Below are positions 7,919 through 15,939 of a stretch of DNA of 64,000 nt, one piece after another. Below the pieces are notes generated by a model. That model had not been told where the DNA came from. It did no database searches and worked only from the letters and a program-made list of their open reading frames with translations. Position 1 is the stretch's first letter, and the number at the start of each line of letters is the position of its first letter. The translations under genes were made by a program, and so were the position numbers. The stretch is from positions 310,001 through 374,000 of the forward strand of contig CAVZAA010000005.1 in the NCBI GenBank assembly GCA_963773105.1, in the 5' to 3' direction. The stretch comes from Trebonia sp963773105. Its GTDB lineage: Bacteria; Actinomycetota; Actinomycetes; Streptosporangiales; Streptosporangiaceae.

Positions 7919-10205
7919 ATGACCTTCCTTGAGCAGCCGTGGCAGGCGCGGTCCGACCATGCAGGCGCCGCGACCCGGCTCCCCCGGCACCGGGCCGCCG
8001 ACGTACGGGAGTTGGACCAGAGCACCCCGCGCTGGTACCGGCCGGCGTTCCTGGTGCTGCTGGCGGCGGTGGCGGTGCTTTACCTGTGGGACCTGGCCGC
8101 CTCGGGGGACGCGAACTCGTTCTACGCGGCGGCGGTGCAGGCGGGGACCGAGAGCTGGAAGGCGTGGTTCTTCGGCTCCCTGGACTCCGCCAGCTTCATC
8201 ACCGTCGACAAGCCGCCCGCGTCGCTGTGGGTGATGGGGCTGTCCGGCCGGATCTTCGGCTTCAACAGTTGGTCGATGCTGGTGCCGCAGGCGCTCGAGG
8301 GCGTCGCCGCGGCGGGGCTGCTGTGCGCCACCGTGCGCCGGGCCGTGCGCGGGCGCGCGGGAGGCAGGGCCGGGGCGGTGGCGGGGCTGGTCGCCGGGGC
8401 GGCGATGGCGCTGACCCCGGCCGCGGTTCTCATCTTCAGGTTCAACAACCCCGACGCCTTCATGGTGCTGCTGGTGGTGGTCGCGGCGTACTGCGTCACC
8501 AGGGCGATTGAGCACGGGCGGACCTGGTGGCTGGTCGGCGCGGGGGTCGCGTTCGGGTTCGGCTTCCTGACCAAGAGCGGCGAGGCGGTGCTCAACGTGC
8601 CCGCGTTCGGGCTGGCCTACCTGGTCGCGGCGCCGGTGTCGCTCCGGCGGCGGGTCCTGCAGCTCCTCGCGGCCGCCCTCGCCATCGTGGTCTCGGCCGG
8701 GTGGTGGATCGCGGCGGTGCTGCTGACGCCGGCCGCCGACCGGCCGTACATCGGCGGGTCGACCGACAACAACCCGCTCGAGCTGGCCTTCGGCTACAAC
8801 GGGTTCGGGCGGCTGTTCGGCGGGGACGGCAACAGGAGCGGCGGCGGAGGCGGCGCAGGCAGCAGCTTCGGCGGGGCGGCCGGAGTTCAGCGCCTGTTCA
8901 ACGGGGAGTTCGGGCTCGAGATCTCCTGGCTGCTCCCGGCGGCGGTGGTGCTGCTGGCCGGCGCCATCTGGGTTACCTGGCGGGGACCGCGGACGGACCC
9001 GGCCCGCGCCTCGCTGATCATCTTCGGCGGGTGGCTGCTGTCCACCGGGGTAACGTTCGCCTACATGCAGGGCACGATCCACCCGTACTACACGGTGGCG
9101 CTCGCGCCGGCGATCGGCGCCCTGGTCGGCATCGGGTCGGTGCTCGTGTGGCAGCACCGGATCGTCGCCGCCCGGGCCGCCTACGGGCTGCTGGCGCTGA
9201 CCGTCGTGGTCACCGCCGGGTGGGGGTACGAGCTGCTGCGAACCGACGCCTCGTTCCACCCGTCGGTCCGGTACCTGGCGGTGGCGGCGGCCGTGGCGGC
9301 GGTGGCGCTGCTGGGCGCGGCGGCGGTCTGGAGCCGGATCGGACGGCGGGTGCTGGTGGCGGCCGGGGTGTTGACCGCGGTAGCGCTGGCGGTGCCGACC
9401 GCCGCCTGGGCGGTGGGCACGGCCGCCACGCCGCACTCGGGGTCGATTCCGACCGCCGTGTCGGGCAGCGGAAGCGCCGGGTTCGGGACCGGTGCCGGCG
9501 GTGGCTTCGGCGGCGGCGCTCCCGACGGCGGCGGCGGATTCGACGGGGGCGGGTTCGGCCGCGGCGGGACCGGAACCGGCGCAACCGACGGGACCGGGAC
9601 GCTGCCGGGCGAGGCCGCAGCGGACGGCGGCATGGGGACGACGGCCGGTGAGCTGCCCGGCCCGGGCTCGGCCGAGACGGGTTCGGGCACGCGCGGCAGC
9701 TCAGGCCCGCCGAGCGGGCTGAGCGGCGAGTTCGGCGGCTTCGGCGACGGCGGCCAGCCCGCTGCCCGCGGCGGGACCGGCGGAGACCGGGACCCAGCGG
9801 GGCGGCCTGCCGTCAGGGGCTTCGCGCGGCGGCTTCGGCGGCGGCGGCCCCGGCGCGGCCGGATCGTCGTCCGCGCTTGACAAAGCGCTGGAGAAGACCA
9901 CCACCCGCTGGGCGGCGGCCGTCGAGGGATCGAATAGCGCGGCCAGCCTGGAACTCGCGAGCGGCGGCAAGGCGGTGATGGCGATGGGCGGGTTCACGGG
10001 CAGCGACCCGGCGCCGACCCTGGCCGAGTTCGAGCAGTGGGCCAAGGCAGGCGACATCACCTACTACATCGCCGGCGGCGGCATGGGCGGCGCCCCCGCT
10101 GGCCAGGGCTCGTCCGGCCAGATCACCGCGTGGGTCGAGGCGCACCACAAGTCGACCACCATCGGCGGCGAAACCGTGTACCTGCTCCTCCAGCCCAAGT
10201 CCTGA
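7919..10205 (+). pseudogene. ArnT/GT39-like membrane glycosyltransferase, frame broken near 9.75-9.85 kb
   Basis: The first frame (7919-9880) encodes an N-terminal membrane-bound GT39/ArnT-type transferase with many hydrophobic segments and the catalytic-loop region DSASFITVDKPPASLWVMGLSGRIFG. A glycine-rich tail follows (GGGFGGGAPDGGGGFDGGG). The frame then ends in arginine-rich nonsense, while the C-terminal domain (ALDKALEKTTTRWAAAV..., MAMGGFTGSDPAPTLAEFEQWAKAGDITYYI...VYLLLQPKS) continues in another frame to 10205. That second part is a recognisable continuation of the same family, so one indel lies between 9723 and 9880 inside the G/C-rich repeat. Such proteins transfer sugars from polyprenyl-phosphate donors on the outer membrane face. 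The break may be a consensus error. Confidence 0.82.
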
Positions 10206-10365
10206 AGCCGGCCGCCTCGATCATCCACGTGGCGGCGCAGGGACCAAGCCCCCGTGCGGTCCCTGCGCCGGACCCCTGCGCAAGCTCACCTGGGTTCGAG
10301 GACTGCCTATATCTAGTTGTATCGGATGTGATACACCAGCTGCCGACCGGCGGGAGGGAACGCCA

Positions 10366-11069
10366 ATGCCTGGGAACGCGGACATGGCACCGGGGATGAA
10401 CCGTCCCGACTTGGTGCGTGTGCTCGAGTCGGCTGCGCGCCTGCAGGCGGTTGTCCCCGACGCCGTTCTAGTTGGCGACTCGGCGCGGCGCTCTGGGCAA
10501 GCCACCGCACGTCATTCGACCACGACCACGTGCTGGCCGACCTCAACACGCGCTTCGATACTGTCCTCGAGGCGATCGAGGCGACTGAGGGATGGGTTAC
10601 CAACAGGGTCACCCCCGGCAAGATCATCCTCGGCGAGCTGGGTGACATTGAGTCCGGTGTCCGCCAGCTCATCCGGAGCAGGCCGCTTGAGGTCTCCGAG
10701 GTCGAGCTGCCTTCCGGGCAGAAACTGCGCGTGCCGACGCCGGACGAGACCCTGCGGATCAAGGGCTACCTGATCGTCCGGCGCAACCAGGTCCGCGACT
10801 ACCTTGACGTGGCCGCCCTCTCCGACCGCTACGGGATCCCGCACTCAGGGCAGGTCTTGGCCCACATCGACCAGTACTACACCGACCAGCGCGGCCCCGA
10901 CGCGCAGGGCGTCGCGACGCAGTTGGCGCGCCAACTCGCTGATCCACATCCAGCCGACCAGCGGACGATAAGGCAGCTGGACAGCTACAAGGGCCTGGAC
11001 GCTCGCTGGACCGCCTGGCAGACCGTCATCGATGTGTGCCGGTCACTAGCCGCGGAGATGACACGATGA
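10366..11069 (+). pseudogene. Nucleotidyltransferase (AbiEii-like) toxin candidate, one-base frameshift near 10488
   Basis: Frame 1 from the ATG at 10366 reads MNRPDLVRVLESAARLQAVVPDAVLVGDSA, the start of a nucleotidyltransferase fold. It then goes out of frame. Removing the apparent one-base deletion in the GCGCGGCGC tract at about 10484-10492 restores ALWASHRTSFDHDHVLADLNTRFD and the rest of the domain up to 11069 (FDHDHVLAD supplies the metal-binding acidic residues; TPDETLRIKGYLIVRR is the C-terminal signature). The stop overlaps the start of the downstream HTH gene in ATGA. Family and arrangement match AbiEii/MNT-type toxins with a partner regulator. If the deletion is real, the toxin is dead. 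Confidence 0.78.
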
Positions 11070-11539
11070 GCATGCTGAAGTTCCGCAACATCACCGCCTC
11101 CGTCGATGACCCGGTCGAGACCTGGCCCTTCGAGGGCATCCTTACGGCGGTCGAGCGCGGTACCCTGCCCGACTGGCGACGGCTGGCCGCCGCGATCCGC
11201 GACGATCCCTGGGGACCCGTCGCGCAGCAAGTTCTCGAAGCTGTCGAGATGTCCCGGCCGTATGGCACCAGCGAGCTCCTGACGACCATCATTGAGCGCG
11301 CCCGGCAGGACGCCGCCGACGCCGAGCGCGAGCAGGTCGCGGGTGAGATACGCGACCTTGTTGCCCGGTCCGGCCTGTCGCAGCAGGACTTCGCACTCCG
11401 GCTCGGCACATCCCGCTCGCGCCTGTCCACCTACATGTCAGGCAAGGTCATCCCGTCGGCATCCCTCATGCTGAGGATCCGCCGTGTCGCCGCGCAAACG
11501 CAAGCCAACGACGGTCGACGACTATCGGACGGCGACTGA
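11066..11539 (+). CDS. XRE-family HTH protein, probable antitoxin of the nucleotidyltransferase pair
   Basis: A 157-residue protein with an uncharacterised N-terminal half and a helix-turn-helix at residues ~95-145 (EIRDLVARSGLSQQDFALRLGTSRSRLSTYMSGKVIPSASLMLRIRRVA). Its ATG overlaps the upstream stop in ATGA, so expression is translationally coupled to the upstream nucleotidyltransferase gene. In other genomes such pairs behave as toxin-antitoxin or abortive-infection modules. The antitoxin is intact here although the toxin frame is broken. It may also autoregulate the operon through the HTH domain; that is inference. Confidence 0.78.
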   Translation: MSMLKFRNITASVDDPVETWPFEGILTAVERGTLPDWRRLAAAIRDDPWGPVAQQVLEAVEMSRPYGTSELLTTIIERARQDAADAEREQVAGEIRDLVARSGLSQQDFALRLGTSRSRLSTYMSGKVIPSASLMLRIRRVAAQTQANDGRRLSDGD

Positions 11540-11635
11540 GCGGAGCGACCAAGGCCGAGATCCGCTCAGTATCCACAGCCGGACAGGTACGTGGCTCCGT
11601 TTCTGGAGGCAGCCTGAGACCGGGGACGGCTCCCT

Positions 11636-12418
11636 TTAGGCGGTCACGTCGCTGCGGAGGAAGACGATCATCGACGCCGCGACGGCGGCGATGACGTAGA
11701 CCGCGCCGAGGAACAGGCCGTGCGCGTAACCGACGCCCTCGTTGCCGGCCGAGGCCACCGCGACCAGCGAGGCACCGGGCATCCACTGCTGCACGCTCGG
11801 CACGATGCGAACGATGATGTTCTCGACCGCGACGAGCCAGGCGAAGCCGATGATGACCGCGAAGACCGCCGACCGGACGAACTGGCCGACCGCCATCCCC
11901 AGCACGCTGTAGCCGACGGTGGCCAGCGCCAGGTCGCCGAGTTCCTGGAACATGTCGCTCAGGCCGGTGCCGGTGAACCACGCGTGGGTGGAGACGCCGC
12001 GGCTCTGCGCGGCGAGCACCGCGACGAACAGCGCGATCACGGCGGCGAAGCACAGCGCGGCCACCAGGAAGGTGATCACGCCGAGCATCTTCCCGGCCAG
12101 CAGGGTGGCCCGGCGCGGCTGGCGGACCAGCAGCTGACGGAGCGTGCCGAGGCTGTACTCGCTCGCCAGCTGCGAGGCGGCGATGCCGAACGCCACCACC
12201 CCGAGCAGTATCGACGCCCGCGCGACGCCGATGACCAGGCCGTTCGGCCGGGCCAGCTGGTGCAGGGTGACCAGTCCGCCGTTGTTGGTGGCCTGCGAGA
12301 ACATCAGCACTACGAAAAGCGAGGCCGCCGCGGCCAGGCCGAGGAAGGTGGACAGGAACAGCGTCTTGCGCTTCAGCTTGGTCCACTCGCTGGTGAACGC
12401 CGCCCACACCATCGTCAT
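11636..12418 (-). CDS. ABC-2 type transporter permease
   Basis: A 260-residue protein beginning MTMVWAAFTSEWTKLKRKTLFLSTFLGL, the usual N-terminus of ABC-2 permeases, with about six hydrophobic segments and the motif ASEYSLGTLRQLLVRQPRRATLLAGK that joins the first two helices in this family. It pairs with the ATPase upstream: the ATPase stop and this start overlap in ATGA (12415-12418). Substrate is unknown; such two-gene exporters often move antibiotics, lantibiotics or lipids. Confidence 0.9.
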   Translation of the reverse strand: MTMVWAAFTSEWTKLKRKTLFLSTFLGLAAAASLFVVLMFSQATNNGGLVTLHQLARPNGLVIGVARASILLGVVAFGIAASQLASEYSLGTLRQLLVRQPRRATLLAGKMLGVITFLVAALCFAAVIALFVAVLAAQSRGVSTHAWFTGTGLSDMFQELGDLALATVGYSVLGMAVGQFVRSAVFAVIIGFAWLVAVENIIVRIVPSVQQWMPGASLVAVASAGNEGVGYAHGLFLGAVYVIAAVAASMIVFLRSDVTA

Positions 12419-13410
12419 CGGATCGATCCCATCTCCTGGCCGTCGGGCACATCGGCCGACTTGGTCCCGGTCAGCGCGAAGAACGCCCGCTCGAGGCTCT
12501 GCGTGCGCTCGCCCAGCTGCCGCAGCGTGATGCCGTGCTCGGCGGCGTGCCGGTTCACGTCGGCCGCGCTCGCGCCGGGGGCCGCCACCACCAGCTCGCC
12601 GTGGCCGTTGCCCTCCGTCACCGTGCCGCCGGCCTGCTGCATCAGCCTGACCAGCGCGGCCAGGTCCGCGTCGTGCTCCGGCGCGATGACGAACTCGGCC
12701 TGCTGGGTGGCGCGCAACTCGGCCACCGGGCCCTGGTGGACGAGCCTGCCCGCCCTGATCATCACCACGTAGTCGCAGATCTGCTCGATCTCGGAGATCA
12801 AGTGGCTGGAGACCAGGACCGTGATCCCGTCGCCCGCCAGCGACCTGATCAGGCCGCGCATCTCGACGATGCCCGCCGGGTCGAGGCCGTTGGTCGGCTC
12901 GTCCAGGATCAGCAGCTCGGGTCCGGCCAGCATGGCGGCGGCGATGCCGAGCCGCTGCTTCATCCCCAGCGAGTACGAGCGGTACTTGTCCCCCGCCCGG
13001 GCGAGCAGGCCGGACCGATCGAGCACCGGGTCGACGCTGGCGAGCGGGACGCTGCCCAGCCGGGCCAGCGTCTTCAGGTTCTCCCGGCCGCTCAGCTGCG
13101 GGTAGAACGCGGGCGACTCGATCAGCGCGCCCACCTTGTGCAGGTAGCTCGCGGGTTCCGCGAGGTTCCCGCCGAGGATCCTGCCGCTGCCGGAGGTGGG
13201 CCTCACGAGGCCGAGGAGCATTCGGATGGTGGTGGTCTTGCCTGCGCCGTTCGGGCCGACGAACCCGCAGACCGCCCCCTGGGGGATTTCCAGCGCCACG
13301 TCTTCGACGACGGTGCGCTCGCCGAAGCGCTTGGTGAGCCCGGCCGTCTGCACGGCCAGCGCCCCGCCGGGCCGTCTGCCGGGCCGGTGCAACGTCTGTT
13401 CCATAACCAT
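12415..13410 (-). CDS. ABC transporter ATP-binding protein
   Basis: A 331-residue ATPase with Walker A GPNGAGKTTT, a Q-loop region around ALIESPAFYPQLSG, a signature-like YSLGMKQRLGIA, Walker B ELLILDEPTNGLDP and switch histidine VLVSSHLISE. A C-terminal ~90-residue extension is typical of DrrA/NatA-like exporters. ATGs at 13410 and 13404 are both possible. The gene's start lies only a few bases from the 3' end of the group II intron, so its mRNA leader is either the spliced exon junction or intron sequence. It is coupled to the permease downstream. Confidence 0.9.
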   Translation of the reverse strand: MVMEQTLHRPGRRPGGALAVQTAGLTKRFGERTVVEDVALEIPQGAVCGFVGPNGAGKTTTIRMLLGLVRPTSGSGRILGGNLAEPASYLHKVGALIESPAFYPQLSGRENLKTLARLGSVPLASVDPVLDRSGLLARAGDKYRSYSLGMKQRLGIAAAMLAGPELLILDEPTNGLDPAGIVEMRGLIRSLAGDGITVLVSSHLISEIEQICDYVVMIRAGRLVHQGPVAELRATQQAEFVIAPEHDADLAALVRLMQQAGGTVTEGNGHGELVVAAPGASAADVNRHAAEHGITLRQLGERTQSLERAFFALTGTKSADVPDGQEMGSIR

Positions 13411-13462
13411 TGGTAGTCAGGGGCGCGGTGCCTGTGACGGCCCGTTTCCCCATCCCCCTTTC

Positions 13463-13495
13463 AATCCGTACGTGCGGTTTTCCCGCATACGGCTT
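13463..13495 (-). ncRNA. Group II intron domain V
   Basis: The minus strand reads AAGCCGUAUGCGGG, a short A-rich loop and CCGCACGUACGGAUU. This is the 33-34 nt catalytic hairpin with the AGC triad. A domain VI-like G/C-rich stem follows toward 13413. Confidence 0.85.
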
Positions 13496-13517
13496 ACCGA
13501 TGATCTTCTTGACATGG

Positions 13518-14912
13518 TTACGCTGCCTTCGGATAGCGGATCGTGCCGCGGAGCCTGTAGAGCCCGTGCCCGTTGAACCAGTCCTCTGTCCACGCGTCGG
13601 CCTGCCCGGCGTGCAGGTTCCGGCCCCGTTTCCTGACCATCAGGGTGCGGAGCCGCCACACGACATACTGGTCGACCTGGGTGAACTTGATGGCGGCGTT
13701 CCCGGTGCGGAAGTAGTTCCCCCAGCCGCGCAGCAGCGGGTTCAGGTCCGCGATCACCTCGCGGATGTCCGCTCCCACGCGGTTGCGGCCGGTGCGGGCG
13801 TGCACTTTCTCCCGGAGGCTTTTCATCGCCCGCTGCGAGGGCCAGCGGTGCAGGTAGTAGCGGATGACCCGCCTCTGCTCCCACAGGCGCCCCGACATGC
13901 GGGCGCGGAAATGGCATCCGAGGAAGTCCAGCCCCTCCCGGCCCTTCCTGAGATCGACTACCTTCGTTTTATCCGGGTGCAGCCGCAGCCCCAGGCCGCC
14001 GAGGATCTCCTCCACGGCGTCCAGGGCCGCCCGGGCCTGCGCCGCGCTGCGGCACAGCACCACGCCGTCATCGGCATAGCGCACCAGCTCGCCCACATTG
14101 CGTGCGGCGAGCTCGCGGTCCAGGACGTGCAGGTAGATGTTGGCCAGCAACGGCGAAATGACGCCGCCCTGGGGAGTCCCGGCGACCGTCCGCTCGAGGC
14201 TCCCGTCCACCATCACCCCTGCCTGCAGCCACAGGCGGACCAGCTTCAGCACCCGCCGGTCCGACACCCGCCGCCCGACCTCGGCCAGCAGCCTTTCATG
14301 GCTGATCTCGCCGAAGAAGCTCCGGATGTCGAACTCCACGGCAAAGCAGCGCCCGGCGATGAACCCGGTCCTGAGCCGTTCCATCGCCTGCACAGCCGAC
14401 CGCTTCGGCCGGAACCCGAACGAGCACGGAAGGAAGTCCGCCTCGAAGATGGGCTCCAGCACGATCTTCGCGGCCTGCTGCGCCACTCTGTCGCGGACCG
14501 TCGGGATACCGAGCGGCCGCTTGCCGCCGTCTGGCTTCGGGATGTCCACGCGCCTGGCGGGCGCGGGACGGTACGTGCCCTCGCGCAGGTCAGCCTGGAG
14601 TTCCGCGAGCATCCGCTCGACCCCGTACTCTTCCTGCACGTATGCCAGGGTGATCTTGTCCACCCCGGCAGCTCCCCGGTTGGCCCGCACGCGGCACCAC
14701 GCCTCCCACAGGACGTCACCCCTGTGAACACGGTCATACAGGGCGTGGAACCGGCGCTCCGGAGACTGCTTGGCCGCAGCCCATAGCTTCCGCTGCAGTT
14801 CTCGCACGTTCACAGGGTTCGCCCGCACCAAACCGGGGACCGGCGGCGGCGCGAACCCGCTACGACGGGCCAGCGGCCCGCCGGGGGAATTGGACCGGGA
14901 GGACCCGGCCAT
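13518..14912 (-). CDS. ltrA: Group II intron reverse transcriptase/maturase
   Basis: A 464-residue protein from the ATG at 14912 (a longer frame extends upstream). RT blocks are present: NRGAAGVDKITL, GIPTVRDRVAQQA, FEADFLPCSFGFRPKRS, AVEFDIRSFF, GTPQGGVISPLLANIYLH and the catalytic YADD in ELVRYADDGVVLC. A maturase X domain follows (VIADLNPLLRGWGNYFRTGNAAIKFTQVDQYVVWRLRTL). The protein ends soon after without an HNH endonuclease domain, so it belongs to the endonuclease-lacking introns that insert by reverse splicing into single-stranded or replicating DNA. All core residues look intact. Confidence 0.93.
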   Translation of the reverse strand: MAGSSRSNSPGGPLARRSGFAPPPVPGLVRANPVNVRELQRKLWAAAKQSPERRFHALYDRVHRGDVLWEAWCRVRANRGAAGVDKITLAYVQEEYGVERMLAELQADLREGTYRPAPARRVDIPKPDGGKRPLGIPTVRDRVAQQAAKIVLEPIFEADFLPCSFGFRPKRSAVQAMERLRTGFIAGRCFAVEFDIRSFFGEISHERLLAEVGRRVSDRRVLKLVRLWLQAGVMVDGSLERTVAGTPQGGVISPLLANIYLHVLDRELAARNVGELVRYADDGVVLCRSAAQARAALDAVEEILGGLGLRLHPDKTKVVDLRKGREGLDFLGCHFRARMSGRLWEQRRVIRYYLHRWPSQRAMKSLREKVHARTGRNRVGADIREVIADLNPLLRGWGNYFRTGNAAIKFTQVDQYVVWRLRTLMVRKRGRNLHAGQADAWTEDWFNGHGLYRLRGTIRYPKAA

Positions 14913-15381
14913 GCCCTGGCGCTTACCCTCGCGGAAAGCATGATCAAAGTGAGGGCCCTTCCCTCCCGGCGCGTTCTGTTGCACGCCGATCAGCGGTACT
15001 ACGGCCCTCTCGGACTCCCGCTGCCCTCCAGGCGACTTCACCATCGGCTTATACGCCTGGTCTTCGCCCGACGAAGGCCGGGCAGACGGGCCTCTCCTGT
15101 TCCGGCCCAGACTGTGCGCGCGTGCCGCCCTCCGTACCCCGGGAGGACCCGGCAGGCTGACCCCGGAACAGGGCCCGCCGGACATGGCCTTCGCCGCGAC
15201 ATGACCGGCTCAGCTCCTCCGCTATACGTCTGACGAGGCTGCAAGGTTCGCTTAACGCTGCGGCCCGCGCGCTTGCTCCCTCCAAAGAGGCTTTTGACAC
15301 CCCGCTCAGCCCGCCGCCTCTCAACGACGAACCGGGGCCTGCTACCGGGCGCTCCGGTGCCTACCCGGACAGGACTCACAC

Positions 15382-15939
15382 CTGTAAGCCTGGGCCAGCT
15401 TTCAGGACGCAACATGCGCAGAACGCTACCGACGCCGCCGACTGGACCCCGCCGGTCGCCGTGTAAATCATCCTCAGGTCGGACGCCGCCCTCTCAGCGC
15501 CTTCTCAGCTGCGACAACTCTCCGCTCGAGCATGTGGTGGCTTGGTCGAGGACGCCGCGCGCGGTTTCAGGGAAGGTCCTGTTGTCATCGACCAGGAGGC
15601 CGCGCAGGGGCACGAGCTCAGCCTCCCGCGAGCAGCGGACGCGGCGCCAGCAAGTCGGTTTGCTCCATGCTTCGCTTCGCCCGCCTCGTGCGCCATGCTG
15701 TCTTGGATCGTCCCGGTCGGCCGGGGGACGGCCATAACCGACCGGGGCTCAAGATCGCCTCGGTCGGCCCGGGGGGCTGGCCATAACCGACCGGGGCGCT
15801 GGATAAAATCCTCGCATCCGGCCACCGGGCCGCGCATTACGGCGAGCGCCCGTCATCGGTTCGGGCTGACCTCAGCTCCGTATTCCAGCTACCCGGTAGT
15901 GAGGTTGGGCGCTCGCCAGGTTGTCCGCGACGATTGACG
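15382..15939. other. Non-coding stretch upstream of the group II intron
   Basis: No convincing gene. Short open frames on both strands have no family resemblance or ribosome-binding sites. The stretch holds two imperfect copies of a palindromic motif (see 15714-15797) and ends at the stop of the histidine kinase. It may be remnant sequence disturbed by intron insertion. Confidence 0.55.
15714..15797. repeat. Two tandem copies of a palindromic ~36-bp repeat
   Basis: Copy 1 at 15714-15748 and copy 2 at 15761-15797 both run from CGGTCGGCC through GGCCATAACCGACCG. Each copy is itself an inverted repeat (CGGTCGG against CCGACCG), so each can fold as a hairpin. The pair sits between the histidine kinase 3' end and the intron. 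Confidence 0.75.

Larger units (their letters stand above)
13413..15381 (-). mobile_element. Group II intron (approximate boundaries)
   Basis: On the minus strand a reverse-transcriptase/maturase gene is followed 22 bp later by a canonical domain V hairpin (plus coordinates 13463-13495): AGC triad, stem, GAAAA-type loop and CGUACGG. A domain VI-like stem follows and a CUAC-type 3' end falls at about 13413. At the other side, GTGTGAG at 15381-15375 matches the GUGYG 5' consensus. The resulting size, about 1.97 kb, is normal. The 5' end is inferred from consensus only. The 3' end lies 2-3 nt upstream of the ABC ATPase ATG and the intron has the same orientation. Confidence 0.75.

Noticed and set aside
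15542..15937. Plus-strand open frame in the intron flank
   Set aside because: No domain or ribosome-binding site; it passes through palindromic repeats and looks random.
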